From: Crocodylus rhombifer
Taxonomy: Eukaryota > Chordata > Crocodylia > Crocodylidae
Length of the DNA: 64,000 nt
Reading direction: 5' to 3'
Assembly (NCBI GenBank): GCA_038503035.1
Contig: JAVSML010024246.1
Span: 767,258-831,257, forward strand
Shown here: in pieces, positions 23,371-33,836 of the stretch
Position numbering within the stretch: position 1 is the stretch's first letter
Layout of the letters: the number at the start of each line of letters is the position of its first letter
Notes under the pieces: generated by a model
Databases searched by the model: none
Told to the model about the DNA's origin: nothing
The model's input: the letters and a program-made list of their open reading frames with translations, nothing else
Translations under genes and position numbers: made by a program

Positions 23371-24256
23371 TGGATGGCAGCCACGGGTGGACAGTCACTT
23401 GGAACCTTTCACACTGGATCAATTTGGGGTCCTTCTTTTGCTAATGCACTATCCTGTGCATTATACTGGGCACTGAAACTGTTTTTTCTGATGTGCTTTT
23501 ATGTTGCCATTTTTGGGGCATCTTGTCTTTCCACACATACTGTAATTTCTTTCCATGTGCAACTGGCTTGCCATCTGCAGTTTTCCAATTCTGTTTTTTC
23601 CCATAAAGGGGTCCAGTCTAGCAATGCCCTTCTGACCCATTCTGAGTCTGTAAATATAGTCACTTGATTTGTCAGTGTGCTCTAATGAAACTGCTGTCAC
23701 CACTATTTCTTCAGCCTTGGTCATAAAAGCATGATCCATCTACAAACCAAACCACAGTATTTTCTGGTACTTGGTCTGATAGATCCAAACAGTTTTCAAA
23801 GGGACTTAATTTTTTGAGTGTTAGCAGTGTTTCAGGAGTGCAGGAGTGTAGGTTGTAGCCGTGTTGGTCTAAGGACATAGGCAGACAAGGTTCTTTGGGT
23901 AAATCTCATCTCTTTTATTAGACCAACTCAAATAGTGAGCAGTATTTCAAGCCACTCATGGTTGTTTGAGGTCTTGGGATCCCCATTCTTTTTCTCCCTT
24001 CCTTCTACTGGCTGTGCTGTGAAAGCATAGGGGACAAGGCATGGATGAGGGACCTTTTCAATAGTAATGTTTTTATTTACTAGGTTCAGCATCTAGTGGG
24101 CTAACCTTGGATTTGAAACCTGAGCCTCATTAACTTTTCCAGACAGGATGAACCAGTGTGGCTGGTTCATAGTACTGTGGGGCTGGACCCTATGAGATAT
24201 TCCCAATGTTGAAGTGCCCATGTTAAAGCAAGCACTTCCTTTTCACAGGGTGCATA
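23371..24256 (-). pseudogene. Retroviral RNase H domain (broken)
   Basis: RNase H degrades the RNA strand of the RNA-DNA hybrid. The connection motif YAPCEKEVLALTWAL lies at 24256-24212. The catalytic start motif VWFVDGSC lies at 23755-23729 and carries the first Asp. Between them a SINE-like insertion (about 23837-23937) interrupts the sequence. The right end is cut by the solo LTR at 24257. Stops are frequent. Confidence 0.85.
23837..23937 (+). mobile_element. SINE-like interspersed repeat (GTAGCCGTGTTGGTCTAAGG type)
   Basis: The text GTAGCCGTGTTGGTCTAAGG, then CATAGGCAGACAAGGTTCTT, then TCTTTTATTAGACCAACTCA, is an interspersed amniote-type repeat. Relatives lie at 43236-43300 (minus) and 62645-62742 (plus). 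It is flanked by similar 14-mers, AGCAGTGTTTCAGG (23823-23836) and AGCAGTATTTCAAG (23938-23951), as expected of retroposition by LINE machinery. No A- and B-box promoter was established, so SINE status is a suggestion. Confidence 0.6.
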
Positions 24257-25423
24257 TGCCCATGACAAGAGCGATTTCCAGGCCTGGTGCAGGTATGGGC
24301 CTGCCCCTCTCTCTGGGCAAACCGCCTGCCTTGTTCCCCTAATACGCCTTGTTGGTAAATGAGTAGATTGTTAAATAGGTTGGAGGCTGCCCTTCGAGTG
24401 CCCAGCTGTAAATGGGCAATGCATGCATGCTCTGACCTCCCCTTACACGTGTCCCATGCCTCGCCGATGTCACACTGTGTGATGATACTGAGGCTCAAGG
24501 CTGGGCCAAACTGGGCACACAGTTCAGTCTTTATTATACTGCCCCCTTTGGAGCCACACACATACCACCTGCCTCTCACCTGGTCTCTTGCATACCGTCC
24601 AGGCCACATTCACTCTGCCCTACTCAAAGAGATCCTTGGGCTTTATTTTCTACCCCTTAGTCAGCCCTGGCACAGTCCTTTGGGCTTCTCCCGTGGCCCT
24701 CACCCAAACGGGACTGAGTGATTGCTCAACTATGGGCCTACTTTGCCCCTAGCCCCTCACCAGACCAGTATGTCCCTCTCTTGGGCCACGATTCTGCCCC
24801 CTACTCTCTGGGGACTGGGGTCTTCTACCATGACAGGTTCAGGTGCTTCTTTCTCTATATAAGCGGGCCTCACCTGTGCTCCGCCATCTCCCAGGGCCAG
24901 GGTCTTACACCCCTAGGACTCAGATGCTGCTCACTCAGCATGCTTGGCCCTCACTCCATGGTCCAACACCACATAGGACTCAGGTGCTTCTCCTAAGTTT
25001 ACCTGCCCCCTCCCCAAGCTCTCTCTTGTAACCCACCCAAAGGTGGGGACAGGGGTTTAGGCACCCTGACTTACCTTACACAGGGTAAGTTCTTGGTCCT
25101 GGCATTTGAATGGTCCTGCCCCACCACAGCCAGGTCCACCAGGCCTCTCTATCCCAGCAGGGTACAGTTCTAGGTCATGTCCAGGACCAATGAGACCTCC
25201 TCCTTCCCCATAGCCTCACCCTTACTTCCAAGTTGTTCATGGAGCTGGAGTTCAGCAGGCAGATGTTTCTTCCCTGCTGGCTGATCTGAAACTGCTCCCT
25301 ACTCTCTCTGAGCTGGGCCCTAAAATGGCTGCCCTCATCAGCCTCCTGGCAGCTCCCTGGTTCAGCCTTAAAAGTGACAGACACCCAAAAGGGTGCCTTT
25401 TCTGGGGTTTGGAGAATTCAGGA
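24257..25423 (-). mobile_element. Solo LTR in the pol gene, TGCATA flanks
   Basis: About 1.17 kb of non-pol text separates the RT connection region from the RNase H motif. It is flanked by TGCATA on both sides (24251-24256 and 25424-25429). It starts TGCCCATGAC and ends TTCAGGA on the plus strand, one change from TG...CA. A polyadenylation signal AATAAAG reads on the minus strand at 24535-24529. Part of it is shared with 8995-9615. It is a later solo LTR of another ERV family, placed by homology and by restoration of pol continuity. Confidence 0.72.
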
Positions 25424-25429
25424 TGCATA

Positions 25430-26690
25430 AGCTACTGGTCAGGGCTTTGTGCCATGGTCCTGCAGGAGAACTGCACCCATGCTGTGACCAGTAGCAGCAA
25501 GCTGCAATTCAGAAGGCAGTTCAGGTTGTGGGTATGCTAATGCTGGAGCCTGTGTTAAGCCATGCCTCAGTGCCTGAAAGGCTGTCTGCTGTTCTGGATC
25601 CCACTTCCATTCTCATCCTCTTTTTAATAAATGATATAAGGGGGAAGCCAATTCAACATACTTTTTAATGAACTTATGGGAAAACCCTGTCAGCCCCGTA
25701 AAAGAACAGAGAGTTGTAACATCAGTTGGAGCCGGGAGCTTGTTAATTAGCTCAACTCGCTGCCTATCAGAACTCTTACCATCCTGACCTAGGCAGATGC
25801 CAAGGTAACGATGAATCTGTTGCAGGGCTAGCTGAGCCTTTTGGGGGTTAACTTTAAACCCAGTGTCCTGAAAAAATTGGAGTACTCTTTGAGTTCTGTT
25901 TAAGCACTCTTCACGTAAATGTGCAGTAATCAGGATGTCATCATTATAAGAGATAACAGGAGGCTGGTCTTTAGAGGTAAAACAGTCCCACATGCAGGTG
26001 ACATAGGCATGACAGATAGCTGGGGCATTATGGAAACGTTGGGGAACCTTTGTGAAGGTGTATTGCCACCCCTTAAAAGTGAATGCAAATTTACAGGAGT
26101 CAGGGTGCAGAGACGTGGTGAAAAATAATAAGTCTAGTACAGAAAACCACTGCACCACCAGATAGAGAAGCCATCCAGGGCCTATCACGGGGGGGCCAGG
26201 AAGGCCTGGGCCTCTCATTCATGGAGGGTCTCAAATTTAGACTTTTGATGTTATCTCCAAATGAGGTTATACATACAGACACAGAGATACACTGACAGTA
26301 CTGAAAGAAGAAGACGTTCATCATACAACTTTAAACGTGTGTCCTATTACCGGGCCACACTGCCTGTAGTGCACTATGAATTAATATTTTTTTAATATAC
26401 TGGGAGCCTCAAAAAATGAAAATGGCCCAGTCCTCTCTCGACCTCTGAGAGGGCCGGAAGCTATCACTTTGGGTTGCTTACCTATTACAGGTGCGTGGGT
26501 ATGTGTAACCTTGCTAAGGGCATGATAATCAATAGTTAGGCACCAAGTTTCCCCAGCTGCCTTCTGAACTGTCCAGATAGGGCTGTTATTAGGGTTGGCT
26601 TGTTCTTCCAGAACTCCTTGCTTTAGCCAGCTGTTAACAGTTTCCTGTGTGCTGGCTTCTGCAGCTGCTGGAAAGCGATACTGACTGGGG
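25430..26690 (-). pseudogene. Retroviral reverse transcriptase (broken)
   Basis: RT copies the viral RNA into DNA. From the N-terminal side on the minus strand: NSPIWTVQK (26587-26561), then TIDYHALSKV; after an inserted element (26189-26459), FSVLDLLFF and LHPDSCKFAFTFKGWQYTFT; then the active site YNDDILIT at 25948-25925, where the usual YVDD is changed at one residue. It continues with FKVNPQKAQLALQQIHRYLG and a thumb/connection part (WDPEQQTAFQAL). The 25613-26218 frame stays open for about 200 codons, partly by chance over the inserted element. Confidence 0.9.
26189..26459. mobile_element. hAT-size insertion inside RT, 8-bp target duplication
   Basis: CCTATCAC (26181-26188) and GCTATCAC (26460-26467) bracket 271 bp that are not retroviral. 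The RT motif series continues on both sides. The 8-bp duplication suits a hAT-type transposon. The ends (GGGGGGGCCAGGAAGG and GAGAGGGCCGGAAG) show only weak inverted symmetry, so the family is unproven. Confidence 0.6.
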
Positions 26691-27566
26691 GGGTGAGGGG
26701 AGGGAATCCAATCTTGTTACCTTCTCTTGGGCATCAATCTGTCCACAATCTAATTTTTACTGAGCCCAGACCCTCAGGACAGTGTTGACCATCTCTCTGA
26801 CATCAGGGGGACACTTGGGTAGTTTTAAAGATTCACGTGCCTTAAGGGATGAACATCAATGTACTGCATGGATGAATACAGTCTCTGGGTTTTGTTTCTT
26901 TATACCACTCCTGAGCTGAACATAGATAGCTGAATTAAAAAGATCTATTACAGCATGAAGGGTTGTTAATGCATTCATATCCAGGATCCCAACTCGTCCC
27001 ACTGGGGTAAGGGGAAACTCAGCTTTACTTTTTGATAAGGCATTGGGTTCAATAACCCAGAATTCAAAGGGAAGGAAAATGGAAGCAGTGGTAGAATGGC
27101 CATTAAATTCTTCAAGATTTATTACTCAGGGACCTTTAAACTGAGAGGTTTGGAGTCCCTCACAGCTTAAAATAGACATAAATGTGCCTGCATCCAGAAG
27201 CGTTTGCTGCCTCAGTTTACTTGGAGATGTCGGATCTTTTAAGAAGACCCAAACCTCAGGCTGTCCCCATGTATCATATATTGTAGGCACATGGATAGTC
27301 ATGGGACAGATCGTGAAAACTGGGCTAGCCTAACATTCAGAGTGGTTGAGAACGTTTGGTGGGGCACCATTGGCATTGCTTTGCAAGCTGTGCTCCCGGT
27401 GTCCAGCCAGGTGGTGAAGAAGCTCATATGTAGGCAAACCATCAGTAGCATCTCGGGGTTTAAATTGAAGCAGCTGGTGCCATACCCAAGCCCTTTCAGA
27501 ATCAAAAGTATTACCTCTTGAACCATCTCAGTCAGCTACACAATGGTATCCACACCCGCAACCCTT
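26691..27566 (-). pseudogene. Retroviral protease region (broken)
   Basis: On the minus strand LLDAGTFMSIL occurs, with LDAGT at 27197-27183. This matches the aspartic protease active site LLDTGA with Thr changed to Ala. It lies directly upstream of RT, the expected place for the enzyme that cuts Gag and Pol. The remaining frame is broken and ends at a hAT insertion. Confidence 0.65.
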
Positions 27567-27574
27567 GTGATAGA

Positions 27575-28512
27575 CGAGGGGTGTCCAACCTTTTTGAATG
27601 TGGGGCTGGATCATGAACTTTTTATCACCCAGTGAGCTGGCAGGAGCGGGCACTCGCATGGCCTGTCCAGTCCGGCCGCAGCCTGGGGGCGCAGGGGTCA
27701 AGGGGTGCTGCCTGACCCTGCCATGTCTTCCCTGCCACCTGGGCAGCCTCGAGGATGCTCCAACACCTGTGCACCTGGGCTCAGCAGCCAGGGAGACATA
27801 TGGGGACTCTACAGGGGGTGCAGGATGTGCAGGGACACCCCCCTGTTCCCTCTCCCCTGGGGCAACCCGAGCCCAAGCCCAAGCAGCAGGGGTCCTTCCC
27901 ACCCCGGGGCCCGTGACTCACTACCCCCAGTGCCATGTCTGTGGGCGCGGGGGGATGCAGGGAGGCGGGAGTGGCGCCAACTCCCTGCCCCGACAGCCTC
28001 AGCAGCAGTGGCAGCAGCATCTTCCACGGGCCCAGCCACAGCATCCCTCCGTGCCAGGATCCGCGCCCCTTGCGCCTGCCCACAGGCTGCATTGTGACCT
28101 GCTCCAGCCAACACGGCCAGTGGGGACTGGCACAGGGCAGGGCCAGCATGCAAATGAGGAGGAGAGGGGCGGGGCTAGGAAAGGAAACCCTGCAATGTGG
28201 GAGAAGGGAGGAGCTGGCAAGCAAATGAGAAAGGGAGGGGTGGGGTGAGGAAGGGACACCGTGAAATGAGGGAGGAGGGGAGGAGCTGCACTGCACCAGC
28301 AACGTCAAGCTGACGCAGTGTGTGTGGGAACCTTGTCCCTTCCTCAGCCCTTCAGCAGCCATTAGGAAGCTGCTGAGGGGATAGGGGAGGGACAAGGGGT
28401 GGGAACGAAAGTAAACAGTGTTTACTTTCATTTCCCGTTGCAGCACTGCTGGCCGCAGAAAAGGGCTTGACAGGCTGCATGGTGGCCCACGGGCCATATG
28501 TTGGACAAGCCT
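27575..28512. mobile_element. hAT-type non-autonomous element with GC-rich interior
   Basis: The left end GAGGGGTGTCCAACCTTTTT and the right end TTGGACAAGCCT form hAT-like inverted repeats. The 8-bp duplication GTGATAGA lies at 27567-27574 and 28513-28520 and is perfect. The 938-bp element has a very GC- and CpG-rich centre (about 27640-28140). Long open frames there on both strands follow from the composition and have no domain. It inserted between gag and protease. A deleted relative is at 9294-9490. Confidence 0.88.
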
Positions 28513-29018
28513 GTGATAGACAGTAACCTTCCCTCTGGGTTTTTGACTTTTATTTGATGCAGAAGTTTCATAGTTTCATAGTTCGTAGGGTCGGAAGGGA
28601 CCTAAGCAGATCATCAAGTCCGACCCCCTGCCATGGGCAGAAAAGGATGCTGGGGTCAAACGACTACGGCTAGGTGATTGTCTAGCCTCCTTTTGAAGAC
28701 CCCCCAGGATAAGGGTAAGCACCACTTCCCTTGGAAGTTAGTTCCAGATCCTAGCCACCCTGACTGTGAAGTAGTACCTCCTGATGTCTAGCCTGAATCT
28801 ACTCTGAGTCAACTTATGGCTGTTATTCCTTGTTACTTTCGGTAGTGCTCGGGGGAACAGGGACTCTCCCATTGCCTGCTGGTCCCCCTTGGCAAGTTTA
28901 TAGGCAGCCACCAGATCTCCCCTCAGCCTTCTTTTGTGGAGGCTGAACAGGTTCAGGCCCTATAGCCTCTCCTCATAGGGCCTGCCCTGCTGCCCCCGAT
29001 CATGCGAGTGGCCCTCCT

Positions 29019-30271
29019 CTAGACCCTTCCATTGCTTTCCACATCCCTCCTGAAGTGTGGCACCCAGAACTGGATGCAGTACTCCAACTGTGGCCCTACC
29101 AGTGTTGCACAGAGGGGGAAGATCACCTCCTTGGACCTGCTCATGATGCATCTGTGGATACATGACAAGGTGCAACTGGCCTTCCTGACTGCATCCTCAC
29201 ACTGCCAGCCCATGTTCATCTTGGAATCAATAATGCCTCCAAGATCCTTTTCTGCCTCTGTGCTGATGAGAAGGGAGTTCCCCAGCCTGTAGGTATGCTG
29301 CTGGTTCTTCCTCCCCAGGTGCAACACCTTGCACTTGTCCGTATTGAAACCCATCCTATTCTCATCTGCCCACCTCTGTAACCTGTCCAGATCTAGTTGT
29401 AGCCTGTCCCTCTTTTCTAGCATGCCCACTTCTCCCCACATCTTAGTGTCATCCACAAACTTGAACAAGGTGCTTTTCAGCCCTATGTCTAAGTTGCTGA
29501 TGAAGATATTGAATAGTGCAGGCTCCAGGACCAAGCCCTGGGGGACCCCACTGCCCACATCTCTCCAGGTTGAAAATGACCTGTCCACCACCACTCTCTG
29601 GGTGCAGCTCTTCAGCCAATTTTTGACACATCTGACTATGTAGGCGTTGACACCACGGTCACCTAATTTTTTTATGAGGGTGGGGTGAGAGTGTCAAAGG
29701 CCTTCCTAAAGTCCAAAAAGACTACATCCACTGTGACACCTGTGTCCAAGACTTTTGTGACCTGGTCATAGACAGCAACCAGGTTGGTCTGACAGGACCT
29801 GCCTCAAATGAACCCATGTTGGTTGCCCCTAAGCATAGTATCCCCTGCTGGCCCCTTGCAGATGTGCTCCTGGATAATTTTCTCAAGGAGCTTCCCCAGG
29901 ACTGTGGTAAGACTAATGGGCCTATAGTTTCCTGGGTCCTCTTTCCTCCATTTTTTGAAAATGGGGACCACATTGGCCATTTTCTAGTCCTCAGGCACCT
30001 CACCAGAGTACCACAAGTGCTCGTAAAGCCGTGCCAGGGGTTCTGCAATGACCTCTGCCAATTCCCTAAGCACTCTGGGGTGGAGAGCGTCAGGACCTGC
30101 TGATTTGAACACATCTAGTACCTCCAGAAGTTCCCTGACTAGATCTTCACTGACCCTAAGCCTGGCTGCGCCTCCACTAGGACCATTGAGGATCCCTGTG
30201 TGCGGGATGTCCCTGTCCCTGCTAGGAAAAATGGAAGAAAAGGATCTGTTAAAGAGATTAGCTTTTGTCAT
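29019..30271 (-). pseudogene. CR1 reverse transcriptase (two frame-shifted pieces)
   Basis: The C-terminal piece (29594-29019) is open for 191 codons. It holds GSGVPQGLVLEPALFNIFIS, KFVDDTKMWGEV (catalytic Asp pair kept) and GPQLEYCIQFWVPHF. The N-terminal piece (30271-29984) holds NRSFSSIFPSRDRDIP and DALHPRVLRELAEVIAEPLA. The linking KKANVVPIFKK-type block is shifted into another frame. The copy is not functional. Confidence 0.92.
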
Positions 30272-30583
30272 CTAGTGCTACCACCAGATTACCAAGCATG
30301 TCCTGAAGAGGCCCCACATTACTTGGTACCTTCTTTTTACCCCTATGTATTTAAAAAAGGACTTCTTGTTATCTTTGATCTGGGTCATTAGTCCCAGTTC
30401 CAGCTCTGCCTTAGCCTTCCTAACAGCCCCCCTACAATCTCAAGCCAAGAAGCCAAGGTCATCAACCTCCTTGGTAATGGCCCCACCCTTCCATTGGGTG
30501 TACGCCTCCGTTTTGGCATTGAGACATTTGTGGATGCTTTTGGTAAGCCATGGGGGCTTTTGAGCACTCTTACCCCCTTTGAT

Positions 30584-31505
30584 TCATGTGGGGATTGTTA
30601 CCCTTTGGGCTTGGAGGATCGTCTCCTTAAGGAATGACCACTCTTCTTGGAGTCCCAACTCCTCTCTCTTCCCGGACCTCAGTACCTCCCTGACTAGTCT
30701 CCTTACCTCATTGAAATCCGCCCTCCTGAAGTCCAGGGTTGCTGTCTTGCTGCGGGGCTTTGACACCCTCCGCTGGATGGTAAATTCCAGTAGGCAATGA
30801 TCACTATTGCCCAGGTGGTCGAGCACCCGCAGTCCCCTCACCAGGTTGTCGCCTGTGGCCAGGACCAGGTCCAACAAGGCATCTCTCTTGGTGGGACTGT
30901 GCACCTCCTGGGTTAGATGGAGGTTCTGTAACTCAGCTAGGAACCTACATGAACAGTCAGACCTGGCTGACTGCTCTTCCCAACAGATGTCCAGGTAGTT
31001 TAGGTCACCCATGATGACCATGTCCCTTGACTTAACTGCCTCCATGAGCTGACCTGAGAATTCCCAGTCCAGCTCTTCTCTGGTTAGGTGGCCTGTAGTA
31101 GACCCCCACCATTAGGTCCCTTTCCCCCTGACCCCCTTGTATTCTGACTCAGAGCACCTCAGTCTGCCCTACCTCAGACCCAGTGCTGTTTGCTGAGGAT
31201 GTGTATTGCTCTTTGACGTAGAGTGCCACACCCCCACGTTTCCTCCCTGTTCTATCCTGCCTATATAGCCTATAGCCCTTGAAGTTCACCGCTGAGTTGT
31301 GCGTTGGATCCCACCAAGTTTCAGTGAGCCCCACTATGTCTGGGTTTGTGTTAGCTAGCAGAAGGACAAGTTCCTCCTGCCTGTTCCCTATACTATGAGC
31401 ATTAGTATAGAGGCATTTAAGGCTTCCTGAGGGTGTATGCACCTCTCCCCCAATCCCAGGACTGTTTGGGCCCCTGTCTCTTACCTGGGTATTTCTTGTG
31501 CTCAT
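30584..31505 (-). pseudogene. CR1 endonuclease domain (broken)
   Basis: The N-terminal piece (31505-31149) holds LKCLYTNAHSIGNRQEELVL, GLTETWWDPTHNS and RGGVALYVKEQYTS. The C-terminal piece (31045-30584) holds MGDLNYLDICWEEQS and LGNSDHCLLEFTI; the SDH catalytic motif is kept. A frameshift lies between them near 31050-31150. Confidence 0.92.
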
Positions 31506-31617
31506 CTCCTGTCTCTACAATTAAGGTTACAATATAAGCATCACAAAGTCAGGTGATCATGTTACCTAGAGGCATTGGATCAGGAAAATTAATAGCCACA
31601 AGTTGCATTGTTTAAGG

Positions 31618-31841
31618 CAGTGGTCTCCAAACTTTTTTGATTGCACACCACTATCAGAAAAAATTTTTGAGCACGCACCTCCAATATATGTATATTTATA
31701 TTCGTGCACCCCTATCAGTAAAAAATTTTTGAGCACACCCCCCCAATATATGTATATTTATATAAATATAAATAGAAGTTCTAATATTTTCTTCCCACAC
31801 CCCAGTGGATCGTCTTGCGCATCCCACTTTGGCGACCACTG
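31618..31841. mobile_element. hAT MITE with internal 61-bp duplication
   Basis: The ends are CAGTGGTCTCCAAAC and, reverse-complemented, CAGTGGTCGCCAAAG. The flanks are GTTTAAGG (31610-31617) and TTTTAAGG (31842-31849), a 7/8 match. Inside, an ATCAG(A/T)AAAAAATTTTTGAG-type unit with ATATGTATATTTATAT is written twice at a 61-bp period (31653 and 31714). It interrupts the gag-like region. Confidence 0.85.
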
Positions 31842-32495
31842 TTTTAAGGAAGGTAGCACTGCTGATCTAAGCTCAGGGATATAATAATTATGCTGTTGCC
31901 CCTGAGGTGGGTTGGGAACAACCCCCGATAATGTACCTAACAATTTTTTCTTATCCAGGGAAAATTTGGGGTGCTCCCCAGTCTTCTGCTTTTTGAAGTA
32001 AAATAAGCCCAACATGCTATCTCCTGGATGGAAATACCAAATAAGTCACCTTAAGGTTTCTGCATATTCTATGCTGGTTCGAAATTTAATTTCATTAGGG
32101 GGTCCAGCATAGTCAGCAGGGTGCATGGTTTCTCTGGGCAGGGCAGGCAAATCAAGTGGATAATGAAAGGTAGGCATGTTATGGATGGTTGTAACCCAAT
32201 CCAAAACTGAGGAGCTATTTAGGGGTCCAAGGGTTTTGGCAAGAGCAGCTGCTTGTGCAGGAGCTAGGGGGGGAGTTTTCCACATGTCAGTGAGTGCTAG
32301 TAACAGTATTGTTTGCATCTAAGATCTGTGTTGTCTGAGTGAGGACAGGGGCTGTAGGCATATTTCTATCCATTACAGGAGGAGCTGAGTGCTTGACACA
32401 GACATGGATTGGAATTCTGGTGACATTGGGATTTTGTGATCTGTAAGTACTGGATATGTAGTGGCTGGAGAATGTGGGCTATATGGGGAAGGATA

Positions 32496-32824
32496 AGGGC
32501 ATTTTTACATGTGCTGCGGGATGCACCGCCAGGTGCTTTAATTAGCGAGCCATGCTAATTAAAAGTGCCCATGCATCATGTGTATCAGCATTGCCACATG
32601 TCCCCGCCCTGAATAAATGGCAGCAGGGCACTTTGAACTAAAGCTCAGTGAACGTGTTTTATTTCAAAGTGCCTCGCCACCATTTTTCAGCACAAAGATG
32701 CATAGATAGCAATGCTGATAAAGGTGATGTGGAAGGCTGCCAGAGTATGTCAATATTTGTGCTCCAAAAGACTCTATTAATCCAGCATGTCAGAGCAGGC
32801 TTCACATACGTGTATAAGAGCCCT
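32496..32824. mobile_element. MITE, AGGGC-ended family A (copy 1)
   Basis: AGGGCATTTTTACATGTG at the left pairs with AGGGCTCTTATACACGT (reverse of the right end). The interior (CTTTAATTAGCGAG.ATGCTAATTAAAAG, then GAACTAAAGCTCA..GTTTTATTTCAAAGTGCC) is shared with 40975-41296. No coding capacity. It interrupts the gag-like region of the provirus. Confidence 0.7.
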
Positions 32825-33815
32825 CACATTCTAGGATCTCTGCAGTAAAAGTTTGAATTGCCTCGGTGTGAACTGCTGAGATAATCCCAAGAGGTTTTTA
32901 ACTCCTCTTTGAGGACAGCAATCTACTGATTGCATTTAGTGTGATCAGCCCCCTGCTGCTGTACCTGACAGTTCTGCTCTAACATTTGCCTGATTCCTCC
33001 TTCGCTGCTTCTCCTTTAGCCTTCCAGTGATCTGTCTTAACTTCTAGCTCTTCAGCTTTTCCTTCTGCTTCTTTTCATTTTTCCCCTTTCTCCTGGGCAA
33101 TGTTATTGAGCCTGAGGTTTTGTGCTGTCAGTATTTGAGTGTTAGTTTTCCAATTTTCTGCTTCCTTTTTGGCAACCACAATTTCTAATTCTTATTTTGC
33201 AATTTTCTCTTGTGCCTCCTTCTTAGCGGGTACAATTTCTAGTTCTTGGTTTTCAATGTCAGTTTGCAGTCAAATAACTTCTTGCTGCAGGGCATGACAC
33301 ACTTGGAACATCCCTTGCATCAATGTTCTTTTCTTACCCTTTTTGCCAATCTTGGACTTATCTGCAGTGGCCAGGACCTCCTACTGTGAATATAGATTTT
33401 CCCAAGCAACGGGGCCAGTGAATCTATTAATCTCCCAAGGCTGTCTGTTTAATTTTTGTTCCTGGACAAATTATTTAAGAATGGTCCACATGACTGAGTT
33501 AATTGTTGCTGTCATGGGATAGCAGTCTTTTTCAGCTTCCCTAGTAACTTTTTTTAGTTACACCTACCCTCTTCCCACCATGCGGTTCAGACAGGGCCCT
33601 TGTGTGTAGGCAGCTACCCTTTCACTCAGGCCTAAGTACTTGGGCTGTATTTGGGGGAATGACCCCAGATTTTCTTACCCAAATACTAACTCTCAACAAC
33701 AACCAAAAACAGAGCCTCACAATCTGTCTCCTATTTCAAACACTAGCTCACAACATCAATAAACATATCACAAAAAAAAATTTCACAAGTGTTTATGCCA
33801 TCAGTCTACACTAGA

Positions 33816-33833
33816 ATCCCAGATGAACCTCCA
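33816..33833 (-). other. Retroviral primer-binding site, tRNA-Pro type
   Basis: Three bases from the inner edge of the right LTR the minus strand reads TGGAGGTTCATCTGGGAT. The proline-tRNA primer site known from murine leukaemia-type viruses is TGGGGGCTCGTCCGGGAT. Fourteen of 18 positions agree and all four differences are G-to-A or C-to-T transitions, the expected decay. The match fixes the proviral orientation and supports a gammaretrovirus-like origin. Confidence 0.8.
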
Positions 33834-33836
33834 ATT

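Larger units (their letters stand above)
28563..31508 (-). mobile_element. CR1 LINE copy, about 2.95 kb, inserted in the provirus
   Basis: A long minus-strand CR1. The 3' end begins at the TTTCATAGTTTCATAGTT repeat (28565) and the conserved GTAGGGTCGGAAGGGACC block, followed by the RT C-terminal part (29019-29594), RT N-terminal part (29722-30271) and endonuclease (30584-31505). It is truncated at the start of ORF2. It lies between the protease side and the gag side of the provirus, so it inserted after the retrovirus. It looks less eroded than the CR1 at 3741. Confidence 0.94.
31509..33815 (-). pseudogene. Retroviral gag region with coiled-coil stretch (positional call)
   Basis: This lies downstream of the primer site and upstream of protease, where gag belongs. 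At about 33330-33000 the minus strand encodes a Lys/Glu-rich heptad-like stretch in which QELEIVPAKKEAQEKIA and ELEIVVAKKEAENWK recur in tandem. At 32318-32046 a 90-codon frame contains a Pro-rich part and DWVTTIHNMPTFHYPL. No capsid motif could be proven. Two MITEs and a CR1 interrupt the region. Gag would form the virus core; this copy cannot. Confidence 0.5.

Noticed and set aside
25613..26218. Intact viral RT gene
   Set aside because: The 201-codon frame covers only the middle and C-terminal part, its first codons come from an inserted element, and the active site reads YNDD. Upstream and downstream parts are broken.
27598..28497. Long frames (216 codons plus strand, 238 codons minus strand) in GC-rich DNA
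   Set aside because: They overlap on both strands within a non-autonomous hAT-type element. The lack of stops follows from GC-rich composition, and no transposase motif is present.
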